Below the pieces are notes generated by a model. The model saw only the letters and a program-made list of their open reading frames with translations, was not told where the DNA came from and made no database searches. Made by a program: the position numbers and the translations under genes. Below, in pieces: positions 40,728 to 52,079 of a stretch of DNA of 64,000 nucleotides. Source of the DNA: Prorocentrum cordatum (taxonomy: Eukaryota > Sar > Dinophyceae > Prorocentrales > Prorocentraceae). The stretch's first letter is position 1; each line of letters starts with the position of its first letter. The stretch is from NCBI GenBank assembly GCA_963575745.1, contig CAUYUJ010011192.1, forward strand, positions 350,711 through 414,710, in the 5' to 3' direction.

Positions 40728-40912
40728 CGGCTCAGGGGGGAAACATCGACATGGAATCGGCGATGCAACGCCGATAGATTGAAATCGGATTCCGATACCG
40801 GGTCCGCACGTTTTGGGCCGGGGAGAGCTAGCGGGCCCCCATCGGCGATGAGTGGGCGATTGGGGGTCGATGCATCCCCCCTCAGCCTATCCCCTCCCTA
40901 CATTGCCACTTA
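40728..40912 (+). repeat. GGGGGAAACATCGA dispersed repeat, copy at 40.73 kb
   Basis: CTCAGGGGGGAAACATCGAC, GGAATCGGCGATGCAACGCC, CCATCGGCGATGAGTGGGCG, GATTGGGGGTCGATGCATCC, then CCTATCCCCTCCCTACATTG. Confidence 0.7.
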
Positions 40913-41719
40913 GATGAGCTATTATCCTGTGAAGCCTCGAGGCACGGTTGGCACGGCACGCGCACTGCTTGGTCACGCGCCAGTGTTCTGCGAATGGAGC
41001 GCGGCTTCCAGCCGCTCTGTTGAGACCCTGCGAGGCCTGGGAGGGGGGCAGAGCAATCCATATACAGGTCAGAACCCGATCCTTGACACTCTGTGTGAAG
41101 TTTGTTGCCCTTCCCCAACATGCCACATCCTACGCGAGTGCGCTGAAACGCTGGGCAGAGATTGCGCAGCCTGTCAGGGAAGCGCAGAATAGCAACCAGA
41201 GCAGGACAGGACGGAACCACTAGCGACAGAAGCGCACAGCAACGCCTGGACAGCAGCAGCACTAGCAGGACGAGGGACTCAGACGTCAGAGAGGAAGAGG
41301 ACACACATGACATCATGAGAGCTTGTTGTTCTGCATGTATACCTCTGCCTTCGATTTAAATGAAACCCTCGAACATTTTCACCAATGCCCCGTCAACGTT
41401 CACAATACACACACCACCCTCCGCGGGTGTAGCACAAACCTCCCGGAGGCCTGTCCGTAATCACAAGACACGAGCGGTTTCTTCGATATTGAACTTGGCA
41501 GTTTCCCCCCCCATTTCTCGTCGAAGAAATGGACATCATCTTTCCCTGATGGTGGCGTATGGTTCAGAGGCGTCTCGTGCGTATGTAGATGGTGAAATCG
41601 CGGATCCTCAACATCGTCCAGACCCCGCTGTAGAACAGAGAGGTCGCACCCTTTTCTCGTTGCCCGTGGGAACAAGCATTAACTACGTTGGTACACCAAA
41701 TCCACCTCCCCGCAGTGGG

Positions 41720-41930
41720 GGCTCACCCGTCCTCCTCCAGGCAGTCCACCACCTCCTCCTCCTCCTCCTCCTCCTCCTCTTGCGCGGGCGCCTCCTGCCT
41801 CTTGAGCGTAGGGAAGCGCGAATCGAGCTTGTACAGCGTCTGCTTCAGCTGGTCGAACTCCTCGTCCTCGCCGCGCGGTGCAAGCTCGATGGAGAGGAAG
41901 GAGGTGCGGTGAGGAGCAAATCCTCGTCCT
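41720..41930 (-). other. Exon-like segment with canonical donor
   Basis: The minus frame encodes GEDEEFDQLKQTLYKLDSRF and PTLKRQEAPAQEEEEE, then VVDCLEEDG, and is followed immediately by GTGAGCCCCC, a good 5' splice site. Upstream, CTCCTTCCTCTCCATCGAG could hold an acceptor. I recognise no family. It lies on the same strand and about 1.7 kb upstream of the PGRL1-like piece, so both could belong to one host gene. Confidence 0.25.
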
Positions 41931-42179
41931 CCTCCTCCGCCTTTGTCCTCCTCTGTCCTCCTCTGGGGGGTCCTGAAACGAGCGGGGCGGGCCGCACGCG
42001 GACGCCCCTCGCTGGGGCCAACCTCGATCGAATCGGGGAATCGGGTAATTAGGACCAGAATGTGTGCAAGACTGGGCCGCATCGGCACAGAAGCGCCATG
42101 CAATCATGCGGCCACATCATATCGTCCGATCAAACCAACGAGATCGGGGCGGCCGAAATCGGTATAGTCATCGGAGGCT

Positions 42180-42400
42180 CCAGGACGCTCCAGGGAGTCC
42201 CAGGATGCCCCGCGAGGTCCCACAAGGCCCCAGGAGGTCCCATCACGCTCCGGGCGTATCCTGAACGACCCAAAAGTCCCGGAGCGCTGCGGACCCCCCT
42301 GGAGGGCTGAGGATACCCTAGGAGAGCCCAGGGGGTTTCAAGAGGCCGCAGGAAGTCCCAAGAGGTTGCTACCCCAGGAGGCCGCCGGGATTACCAGGAG
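42180..42400. repeat. Degenerate CCAGGAGGTCC-type short repeat
   Basis: The words CTCCAGGACGCTCCAGGGAG, CCCAGGAGGTCCC and CAGGAAGTCCCAAGAGG recur every 11-13 bases beside the truncated 3' end of LINE-3. Confidence 0.55.
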
Positions 42401-42539
42401 GCTCCATGAGGCCCCATGGTCCATCACGCCCGAGGTAGGGATGGGAGGAAGAGGAGGACGAGGAGAAGGATGAGGAGGAGGACGAGCATGATGAGGAAAG
42501 GATGAGCAGGGTGACAGCGTGACGCCCCAGCAAATACAC

Positions 42540-43147
42540 TGGGTCCAATTGGTTTCTACCCCCGTGAGGGGCGTTGCATGGTAGCACTTCCGAAGGTCCC
42601 CAAAAAGGGCTGCCGAGGTGCCTCCCCGACGGGCTCCCGCTTCGGCCCTGAAGGCCTGCCTCCCGACGACGCCCCCCGCGCCCCCGTTGGCCCCCGCAAC
42701 CGAATATCCATGGGGATACTTCAATTCGCAACGCAGGGCCTCACGCTTACTGGGTCGGAACCTCCCAGTCGGCTTGGCCAGAAGGGCCATGAGGACCCAA
42801 GACAACTGGCGGGGCAAAGCTCCAGCGGCCCCCAAAACCGCAAACCACAGCGCAAGCGCACGCATAACCTCATTGGGGAGCAACCAGAAGCGACGGCAAC
42901 GACAGCCGTCGACGCTGACATCAGAAGCAGGACGATACCTCTTAGAAGCGACCGAATCCCAGCAGGCTCCAAAACGCGAGCACGCGGGGGGAAGGTCGCG
43001 CCCAACTCCTTCCCCCGCCCGAAGCAACGTGGCGGGGTCGCAAACTATGGCCCCGCATCTAGACAAGGGGGTGGTCAGCTTCCATGGCCCGGGATCTTTG
43101 ATAACTGCTTGAACGTTGCGACCTCCGGCATCGATGCCCATTCTCAC
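42540..43147 (-). pseudogene. 5' part of LINE-3 reverse transcriptase (truncated)
   Basis: The minus frame has SRFGACWDSVASKRYRP, FWLLPNEVMRALALWFAVLG, and PRQLSWVLMALLAKPTGRFR, the fingers region preceding motif A. A weak motif A follows (TSAALFGDLRKCYHAT, with Asp in the position of the catalytic residue). Motifs B and C are missing because the element ends near 42540. The frame continues downstream only as low-complexity sequence. A dead 3'-truncated copy. Confidence 0.6.
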
Positions 43148-43528
43148 CCGCTCGCGCCATTATTTCCGCGACTCCGCCGCGGAGGTGTCCTTGGCAGCGG
43201 AGACGGCGAGCGCGGCCCGAGCGATCAGGTCGTCCAGGCCCGAAAGAAGCCCAGGTTCAAAAGCGGGCAGCAGGGCGCGTCTAGCTAGGGCCCCGCCAGC
43301 TCTGAAGACAGGGAAGAAGCCCGTGCCTTCCTTCACCGACGCGGCCTCTGGGGGCTGGATGATCGAGTTGAGCGCCTGACGCCCAGCCTCCTGCGAAACC
43401 GATTCAGAGAGGTAGCGCCTAACTGCTCGCAGCTGGTTGCGCAAACATTGGACGGAACGCAAGCCTGGCTGCTTCTCTGCCAGCGGCTTTCAAAACAGAT
43501 GCCCAATAAACTTGAGGCCTCTTTCCCC

Positions 43529-44560
43529 TCATCCCCGGGAGTTCGAGGCCGGGCCCCGGGGCAAGCACGAGGTCCCTCTCCGCAGAGTCCGCCCAAACCT
43601 TGTAGCCAGGATTGAGCAGTCTACGGGCGCGTATCCCAGACCCAGCTTCCACCGCTCGATGAGCTTCTTCGGCGGTGTCCAGCGCGGCGCCCCAGGGGCC
43701 AGGCCGAGGGGCAGGGCCAACAGGCGCCAACGCAGGCAACGAAAAGGGGGCTGGCGGAAGGCGAGGGCCTTGAGATCTCCGACGGGGCTATGCAAACGGA
43801 GCGACACAGGACGGTGAGAGGCAATGCTAGTGCCGTCTTCAACCCCGAACTGTTTCAAGCAGAGGCCTAGTGCCTCCGAACAAGAATCAAAACGATCAGC
43901 AGACGCCCTACTCGGCAAGTGCGCGCGCCCTTCAGGCGCAATCAAAGAGGCTCTGGGACGACCGACAAAGCTCGAGGACCCCAGGGCCTCAGGACCCATG
44001 TTCCAGTCAGCTCCCACAGTGGGCTCGCAGCCCAAAGAATCCAATACAACCGCCCACGAGACGCAACATCTCAAGATTGGAGTCGGAGGGGCCTTCGCCG
44101 TGGACTAGATAGACGCTGCATATGCACATCGGGGCGCGACCTGGCACGTGCACCATGGCCGCCGCAGCTCTGCCAGCGCATGAGTAGCGCGGCCCCCAGC
44201 TTCAGACAGCCAAGGCCATCGCGAACACGAGCGCAACTCCCGATGAAACACCTCCTCCTTCCCCAAGTACTCCAGGGGCCCACGGAGTTCTCCAGCCCGG
44301 GAACGTGGAAGATTATGAAGCTTGGCCCAGAGCCCATGCATCCAGCAACCGATGCTCCTGAGCGATAACCACGCGGGCCTTCGAGCTGGAGAGAAAATAT
44401 TTGAAGGTGCCCCAGGTGTTGGTGTTGACAGTGGTGATCAGGAGCCCATCGTCTAGCCTGATCGCGCAGTCAGTGACCGCGCCCTGGGCAGCTGGGGTGC
44501 GAGCTGAGGTCGCTGGCGGACCGTCAGAGACAGAACGCATGCAGGACCAGGCCCTTGCCG
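43529..44560 (-). pseudogene. Endonuclease domain of LINE-3 (frameshifted)
   Basis: The N-terminal block TVNTNTWGTFKYFLSSSKAR and VVIAQEHRLL (metal-binding Asn and Glu) lies at about 44460-44350. A second block, EAGGRATHALAELRRPW, is in the frame 44341-44105. The third frame (44074-43529) has VGADWNMGPEALGSS, equivalent to GGDWN, and SIASHRPVSLRLHSPVG, equivalent to SDHRPV with Asp lost. EEP-type endonuclease for LINE integration, broken by at least two frame changes. Confidence 0.7.
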
Positions 44561-44933
44561 AGCGCACCAGAAAAAGACGCCTCAGATTGCGGCAAGCGTG
44601 CGACTGGTTCCCCATCAACGTGGACCCACCACTCTTTACAACGCGCGGTTTCCCGACCGCGCCAGGCAGAGGCAGGGGGGAGATGCGAGCGGCTTCCTGG
44701 CGCAAATATTTCAGAAGGCAAAAGAAGGGCATCAAACGGAACTCCACAGCCCCATGGCCGAATGCGCCCTTGAAGCGCGGAACAACCGAATCCCTGAGGC
44801 CTGGGACCTGGGGCCAATCATAGACACCCTCGAAGCAAAACATTAAGAAGGTCCCAGGAGGGTTTCAAGACTGGGCCCCGGCGCTTAGGTTCGCGCCCCC
44901 TGTCGCCGCCCAGTGGCCCTGGCCCGAATGTCC

Positions 44934-46060
44934 TCAGAAGGGGGCAGCGTCGTCGGCTGCCGCGGCAGGCTGCGCAGAGGCAGAGGCACCTTCAGAAGCC
45001 GCCCCAGGTTCAGCAGGAGCCGCTCCAGCGCCAGCTCCTGAACCAGCCCCGCCATCCGCAGCTGCTGCCCCATCTGCAGCCTTGCGCTTCCTGGCAGCAA
45101 GTCGAGTTCGATGAGCTTCGTGCTGGTCTCGAAGTTGTCCGGCATTGTCCGCAACCTGCGCAAACAGATCCCTCGCCAGTTTCGTGGCCCCCGAAGACAA
45201 CTCCTTCTTGCGCTTCTGGCACTGCTCCAAGTCACTCGCCTCGACTTCATCCACAACCCAGAGATCCTCCAATATGCGACCGCAGTCAATGAGCTGGGAG
45301 AAATCGACCGAGCCCGCGACCAGGTCCTCAAGCTTCAAAGAGCCACCGTGGCCTGAGGCCCCTCCTCCGACTTGCGAGAGCCCTTCAGCGCAGCAAGCGA
45401 GGCCTTGTAATCAGCATCCGCCTGGTTGACTTGGTCTCGCGCCGAGCGCAGCGTAGCTTCCGCATCGACAAGCTGTTCGCGCAAGCGAACCACCTTGCTG
45501 AGAGTCTGTTCCATCTGCTGATCGAGCCGACGAACTTGGGAATGAGCCTGCTGCAGGCGCGTGTGATATGAAATGACATCTTGCTTCGCAACAACCTCCA
45601 AGTGACGCGCCATATCCAAGTACTTGGTAGCCGCTCCGTGATCCCCCACTTTCTGGAGCGACTCGCCCAGCGACTTGGCATCTGCGGCGGAGGTGGACGG
45701 CACTGGTCCCACAGGAAGTGGCGGGGCACGTCCTCCAGCTGCATCCCCCCGCCGTGCATCATCTTGGCGAGCCAACGCGTCCCACATGGTGGGGTCGCCT
45801 CCAAAATAACTTTTCCGGTGTCTTTCCCATTGCCGAGAACACCTCCTTTGCCCTTTACACCCGAACGGGCCCTTGTTGCCCGAACCTTTGGAGCTGTATC
45901 CGTTCCCGCACCACTAATCTGGAGGACCCGCGAGAGCCCAGCGACCATTCCCAACGTGACCGAAACCAGCAAAAAGCGTCGGAAGAGCACTGGCGCAGTG
46001 CTTGCAGTACTCGGCGTTGGTGCTGTTCTTCTTGCAACCACATCTGGGGCATACCATGCC
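44934..46060 (-). pseudogene. LINE-3 ORF1 with CPRCG zinc finger and coiled coil
   Basis: On minus, 46051-45994 encodes CPRCGCKKNSTNAEYCKHC, a four-to-five-Cys finger of the kind at the start of dinoflagellate LINE ORF1 proteins. The frame 45787-45335 has a long helical region: AKSLGESLQKVGDHGAATKY, QQAHSQVRRLDQQMEQTLSK, VVRLREQLVDAEATLRSARD. It continues in the frame 45338-44934 (LVAGSVDFSQLIDCGRIL, QCQKRKKELSSGATKLARDL) and ends in an Ala/Gly-rich tail. Probable nucleic-acid-binding particle protein. Two frame changes are needed. Confidence 0.7.
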
Positions 46061-46285
46061 CTTCGGCCCCCGACGACTGCCTTTTGTGACCCATGGCCCC
46101 TCAGCACCTTGGGACTAGATCCACGGCGCATACGAGAAATAATGGGCAGGCACCATCGCGAGGCATATGCAAAACTGAGAAAGCGACCGTTCCTTAAGCA
46201 GAGCGTCGTGGGGAAATGTGCCAGGCGGGCGGACGCCTGGGAAAGCAGTGGGTGCCGCAAACCCTCCAGGCCACTATGCCAAACC

Positions 46286-46326
46286 CTGAGCGAAACGCTA
46301 CGGACTTGAGCCAACATGGCTACGGA
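46286..46326 (-). other. Tandem spliced-leader relics
   Basis: On minus, positions 46326-46305 read TCCGTAGCCATGTTGGCTCA then AG, one change from the conserved dinoflagellate SL (ATTTTGG there, ATGTTGG here). Directly after it, 46304-46286 read TCCGTAGCGTTTCGCTCAG, a decayed second copy. Relict SLs of this kind mark genes re-integrated from mature trans-spliced mRNA. They sit upstream of LINE-3 ORF1 in the same orientation. Confidence 0.8.
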
Positions 46327-46329
46327 CCT

Positions 46330-46545
46330 CCTCCTTCTCCTCCTCATCCTCCTCTGCCTTTTCCTCCTCCTCCTCCTCCTCCTCCTCCTTGCGAGCTGAA
46401 GTCGTGAGTCTGTCGGGCGCCGTCCTCCCCCCTTTTTCCTCCCCTCCTCCTCCTCCTCCTCCTCCTCCTCCTCTTCCTCCGCCTCCTCCTCATCCTCCTC
46501 CTCTTCCTCCTCCTCCTCCTCATCCTCCTCCCCCCTTCCGCCCCC
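46330..46545. repeat. CCT-rich tract
   Basis: A long imperfect (CCT)n tract abuts the SL relics. Confidence 0.85.
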
Positions 46546-46599
46546 TCATTTTCCAATCGTTTTGCACTGTGCGTCGCGCGTGCCCGTGCATCCCCTCGC

Positions 46600-46820
46600 A
46601 TCCACGAGCGGCGCCATGTGCGGGCATGTGCGTTGGTCCGCTACGGGGTGTGCAACCATGTGTGGAGGTGCGGGGCGGGGGCAAGCGGGGGGGCATGTGC
46701 GGCATGCTGTACGGAACTGTGCGGGCATGTGCGGTTGCGCGCGGCCCTGTGCAGCACCGCGGCCACGATCGGTGCCATGTGCTGACATGTGTGGCGGCAT
46801 GTGCGGGCATGCGCGGGCAA
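46600..46820. repeat. Degenerate GGCATGTGCGG repeat
   Basis: The words CGGGCATGTGCG, GGGCATGTGCGGCATG and TGCGGGCATGTGCGG recur irregularly every 12-40 bases. They give His/Met/Cys-rich frames with no real gene. Confidence 0.6.
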
Positions 46821-47229
46821 CGCCGGGGCAGGCAACTGAGTGTGGGCACCGACTGTATCGCCCGATTTATGTAACGCTGCTCGTACGTACTGAACAGTGG
46901 GTTCCAGCGCACGCCACACACATGCGCGTACAGTCGCAGACCATGCTCAAGGGCGGAGGCCAAACCAGAACAGTTGTGGAACAACTCGAAGCACATGCCC
47001 CCCCCCCCCCCCGCACATGGCGTCACATCACGCCCCTAGATCATAACGCTCCGATATCAGCATGCCGCGCACCTACCCGCACAACGAGCAAACATGACGA
47101 TCTAAACTCGCCCGCACATGCCCCACACCGGCACTTAGATCGCGAGCTCTGTGTCTGGGCCAGCAACCTGCCGTCGTATTTTTCTTCACGACGCGGGAAG
47201 GGAGATTCTCAGGCCCCGCTCTGATCTTC

Positions 47230-50200
47230 CAGAGCGCTAAAAGGAAACCTCCAGACCTTTAGTCATGTCGGACTACTTAAAACCTCGCTTGGAACTTCAA
47301 TTCGAAGGTCCTGGTGCTGTTTGTCAACCCTCCCGGACAAAACGCATTGGGGGAGGCCCTATCTGGGGAGGCCTGGAGACTCCCCCTCGGTCCCGCAGGA
47401 TGGCTCTGCCCTCGCGGTAGTAGCACCACAACGCGTCGATGTACAGCTCCTGCCCTCCCGCCGACACTGCACGCCGTCTGGCTCTGGTGGATCCATTTCC
47501 CAACGATCCGACGATTTTTTGGAGTTGCAACCTGTTCGCTCAATCCAGCCTCAGGGGGCTGCTTTCGGGCCCAGGGGCCGCCAAAAACGGATCTGGAAGG
47601 AGAAACTGCCCCTGGGGAAGGGGTCGAGACCTCTGGGGCACGGATCGACAAATTACATCGTCGGACAGCGACTACACACCATTGCACTGTAGTTTACTCT
47701 CAATGTTCTTTGTGGGCAATCAAAAGGCTACTCGAGACGAACCGCCAGTCCCAAACCGCTGCTCCCAGGGAAGGGGGCGAGAGCTTCAGAGACCTGCAGT
47801 TCAAAATGTCCAGTCGTCGATGTCTGAGGAGATGGGCTCGTCGCTAATGCTCTCCGCACTTCCTATCTTCTTGTGAACCCCGCCTCTGTTGCTTTTGCTG
47901 CTCCCCCTCCCGCTGCTGTGCAGCCCCATCACCTCCGACGTGACACTATTTCTGTAACTCGGGAGCCCAAAAAGAACGTACGCGCCAGGCCACGGACATC
48001 GTCAGGTCGTCAGATCGCCCTCTTGTCACGCACGCTCACGCAGTGCGATCCCTCGCAAACCCATGTGAAGTCACTTGCGCGTACTGCTTCGTTTCTCTCC
48101 TGGTGACGTAGTCCCCTGTACCTCTCGACTCCTTCCACAGCGCCAGCCATTTACCTGGCTCAATTTCTGCTGAACCAGAGGCTCGAAGCACGCCCAGACG
48201 GTGGAGACTGAAAAAAAACTGCGGTGCCGACTTTCTGACGAATGATATCTGGGCAAAACCAATCAACATCAAATCGGGAAATCGGATCGAATCGGAATGC
48301 GCGTCGGATCGGCCTGCATCGGAATGGAGTCGAAATCGAATTGAATCGGCCGCGCCAACGCGCGGTCGAAACATCGGAATCGAATCGGATCGGGCCTGAC
48401 GGAATCGATATCGAATCCAATCGATCGGATTTTCATCAGAAGCGTAACCACGAAAGAATGAAGACACACCTTCAGAGGTCCGCGCGGATCTCGTGGATTG
48501 GCGCTGGACACCCCCTTGCGGCGCCTGTGGCGCCGCCCCCCCGCCAGGCAGGATTGTCCCCTGCTGAGTCGTCATCATCCTCCTGTAGCGGCGCTCGATC
48601 CTCGAGGCCGAAACGGTGGGCGCCTCCTCCTCCTCCTCCTCCTCCTCCTCCTCCTCCTCCCTCCCTCTCTCCTAATCATCGATCCGCGCCCCACCGGTTT
48701 TGCCAGTCACTCGGGGGAATTAAAGGGAAAAGCCGCGGCCGAAAAACCACGTAATCTGATTTCTGGGTCTGGGTCGTCGTCCTCCTCATCGGGCGATTTT
48801 GAGTCCCCGCGCCTCCGCTAAGGCCCATAGTCGAGAGATCCTCCCGGCCACGCCGCCAATTTCGTTCTTGCTCTCTGCGCCCCCCAAGCAAAGGATGACG
48901 ACGCCAAAGAAGGGCCACCCACCCGGGAAGGCGATTGAAGGTCGACACTCCCCCCATGGCCCAATCCCTCCCTGTTGTTGCCCCTGATCTTCCGCTGTGT
49001 TTTTCGGGCCACATCTCTGGCCTCCAACGGTCGTTCGGGACGATCCTGGCACCCCCCGAGCGCTGCCGGCGAGGCGCAAATGATGGAGACCACCCAGGAT
49101 CTCGAAAAATTTGGAAGACCCGTGTCCTTTGGCCACCCATACCGATTCCAGCCAGCGGGACGCGCGACTTGCGCGACTCGTGCGGGCCAATCTTCCGACC
49201 AACCCTCCCGGTAAACTCATCCAGGCCGACCCTGGTTAGAGCCAATATTTTTGTAAGATGTGCTTCACCGACCCTCGCTTACCAGGGGTTATAATGCGTG
49301 TGAGATAATTGTCTGTCCCTCTCATCCTTTCCCACTCCCCCAGGGTCCTGGATCGCGTTTGGTTTGAGGGGGGGGGCCGGGGGGCACGAGCGCCAGCGCA
49401 CCCCTGGGGCCTCCAGAGCCTCCAAATCCCGATCATTTGTGCATCCAAAATGTCCACAATTTCCTTTAAGCTTGCTCCAACTGGGCTCCAACACGCAAAA
49501 GAAGCCTCAGCGACACCCGCGACAGCCTCTCAAGAGGCTTCAAAGACGCTCCAAGAGGGCTCCAGACGGATCCCCACGAGCGTCACAAGGGGCAACGATC
49601 GTCTCAATGCCTGAAGACAACGTCCGCTCTAGCGCATCACGACGACCACGCAAATCGCCCAAGCGTTGAGCCTAAGCAACCTGGTCACCCTGGCGATCGC
49701 CCCCATGCGCGGCGACTGCGCCATCGGCTGTCCCTTTCCCATGCCTGTGTTAGCCAAACATGGCTGCAACCCTAACCCATATCAGCATGCACGACACTGT
49801 AGACCACAACGCGTCCCAGTACTTTCCGTGGGCTCCTCACTTCGTTCGGGCTGGGGGTCGGCCGAGTGGCGCATGCCTGTTGAATACATAGGATGGCCAA
49901 GTGATGTACGACAACACATTGGCTGAGACAAACCAAACAAACAACTTGGGTCGCTGGCTGCGGCCTGGCGGTCTCGACCCGACAGCGACAATGGAAACGG
50001 ATCAGAGGATGCATTTTTAATCGTCAACTTCCCCATGGGGCCCTGCGACCCCCTGACATTTCTAAATCGTTTAGTAGGCTTCGGCTGTGTCTTCGGATTG
50101 CTTGAAAACCTGCATGCGTCGGCACCACACCCCGCCAACAGAGCCGCGAGGAGGGCCCAAACATAGCCCCAACGAAGCCCAAGGAGGGCCCCCCCAAACC

Positions 50201-50480
50201 TGACACACTTTGACAAACAAAATCGCACCCAACGATTCGTGTCAGGATCTGGTGCCCACCTGGGGGCACGAGGATGAGGGGGAGGAGGAGGAGGTGGAGG
50301 AGTAGGAGGGGGCACGAGGAGGAGGAGGAGGAGGAGGAGGAAGGGAGACGTCGCTTCTAAATAGACGGCACAGCTGCCCTGAGCTCGGCGACCCAAACGT
50401 GCCTCTGGAGGGTCGGAGACTCTTCTTGAGGCCGCAAGCACGAGTTTTCGTTTCAACATAAGAGCACCAATCTTTTACAG
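47230..50480. other. Gene-poor region
   Basis: No protein family is recognised. It contains a (GAATCG)-type degenerate repeat (48245-48430), a relative of the foldback arm (48472-48515), CCT and GGA tracts (48620-48665; 50270-50345), a CCAAGAGG-type patch (about 49520-49580) and many overlapping GC-driven frames. Confidence 0.45.
48472..48545 (+). repeat. Relative of the foldback arm, single copy
   Basis: TTCAGAGGTCCGCGCGGATC, TCGTGGATTGGCGCTGG, then GGCGCCTGTGGCGCCGCCCC. It matches the 2.9-kb arm but lacks a clear inverted partner. Confidence 0.6.
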
Positions 50481-50586
50481 ACGTGAGCGTAAGAAGAGGA
50501 CCTGGGCCAGGACGCTGGTCCGCATTGCATCAGCACGGAGCCGTTTGCTCTCTCATCACAGCACCCAGAGGGCACCCGCCGTCAGC

Positions 50587-51712
50587 ATGTCGGGCAGTGC
50601 AGGCAAGTGGACGTGTGGTGGATGTGGCAAAGCACGTTCAGCCCTGGCACTGGCGGTGTCGTTGTGGATCGGCTTGGTCCAGCAACCGCTGGCGCGCCTC
50701 ACATCGCGCTGTGCAGGAGAATTATCGAAACGGCTGCCTCCCTAGCTCAGAAAGTTGTTCCAGCGCTCTCCTTCGAGGCCACTGCGTATCAGGATTGGCA
50801 CACGTGGGAACCTCCTGCCAACGAGGAACAGCTGCCTCAGTATCGCAGGTCGGCCAGAGAGCGGACCACGACCCTAGCGAAGTTGGCTGTCGCCAATGTT
50901 CAGGCTGCCAAGTCCGACGGGGCAGAGCGCGCAGATATTGCCATGATTAGCTATGCCCTGAACACGCTGAAGCCCCTCGGACACCAACTTGCGGATGCGA
51001 TAACCAGCTCATAGACGCGAGGCTGCAGACCCAGCAACTAGAGGAGATGGCCGAAGACCTCGAGGACAAACTATCGGACCATCGAGAAATATTTCAGAAC
51101 CTGGAGCAAGCCATCCAGGACGCTTCCGTCAAGGAGGTTGCAGAAAAGGACCAAAAGATGGCGTCGGCACCCGCGGCACCAGTGGCTCCTCCTTCTGCTC
51201 CGCCACACATCCCACCGCTTCCGCCGCCAGCCTCTCGGTGCCAAGGGGCTGGGGACCACCAACTGCAGGTGTGGGGGCAAGTGCCAAGGTTCCTCAAATC
51301 GCTGCCCAGAGTGTGAGCATCACGTACTCGTCCGAGCAGCAACACACCCTGGCCACCACCATGCAGCTCTTGCTCTCGAGGCAGGACCAGATGGAGGTGC
51401 AGGTGTCCAACATGGTCCAAGGCAAAGGCGCTGCGGCCGCGTACCAGGCAGCCATGCAGGGGAAGGGCAAATGTGTTCAGGCCCATTCGTCGGAAACGAG
51501 TGCCACTAGTGCGCCGACGTCGATGCCAACAGGCGTTTCAATTGCTCCTGGCATAGGGTTCCCTGCACAGCCGCTTGCGGCGGTGACCTCAGACCCGTAC
51601 ATGCAGACCAAGGGCTTCTCGAAGGGCACGGGAGGACCTACTATGGCGGCATGGAACCCACCCCCTGTCGAGCACAACCAAGCCAATGCCCTGACATGCC
51701 ATGTGCACAATC

Positions 51713-51747
<35 letters not shown>

Positions 51748-51748
51748 T

Positions 51749-51810
<62 letters not shown>

Positions 51811-52060
51811 CCCTCACCGGCAAGACACCGCGGCATCGGGGCAGTAGTGGATCTGCCAGCGATGCCTGCTCAGCTGGGACCCCGTCGCGGGGCCGAGCCG
51901 ATCCCGAGCACCCAGACGGAGCCCACCCCGACGCAGATGTGGGGGCCAGGAGGAGGAGGCATCGCGTCCCAGGAGGCTACAGCCACATGGCGTGCAGCGG
52001 AGGTGAAGGCGGCGGAGTCAGCAGCGACCACTGGGAACATCTAGCCAGCAGCACATGGTG
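50587..52060 (+). pseudogene. LINE-4 ORF1 (plus strand), frameshifted, no RT downstream
   Basis: The ATG at 50587 begins MSGSAGKWTCGGCGKA (first CxxC). The second Cys pair appears one frame over in HVQPWHWRCRCGSA. The frame 50607-51014 then has RRIIETAASLAQKVVPALSF, YRRSARERTTTLAKLAVANV, a helical region. After a shift near 51014 come LEDKLSDHREIFQNLEQAIQ and a Pro-rich linker. After another near 51235, LATTMQLLLSRQDQMEVQVS, with an in-frame (ATG)n tract later. Zinc finger plus coiled coil matches the ORF1 layout of LINE-3. Nothing RT-like follows before 52.9 kb, so the element is truncated. Confidence 0.6.
51714..51810. repeat. (GAT)n microsatellite inside LINE-4 ORF1
   Basis: About 32 trinucleotide units with two interruptions, translating as poly-Met or poly-Asp depending on frame. 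Confidence 0.9.
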
Positions 52061-52079
52061 GCGCCGCTCTTGCCTTCAG

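Larger units (their letters stand above)
42338..46326 (-). mobile_element. LINE-3: non-LTR retrotransposon, truncated in RT, SL relic at 5' end
   Basis: In element order on minus: two SL-like sequences (46326-46286), ORF1 with zinc finger (46051-45994) and coiled coil (45787-44934), endonuclease (about 44540-43700), linker, then the start of RT (43147 to about 42540). The RT breaks off after motif A, and simple repeats follow. All parts carry frame changes. The SL at the extreme 5' end suggests the copy arose from a trans-spliced mRNA. Confidence 0.7.

Noticed and set aside
51714-51810. Functional poly-Asp or poly-Met domain
   Set aside because: A (GAT)n microsatellite inside a frameshifted LINE ORF1; no sign of function.
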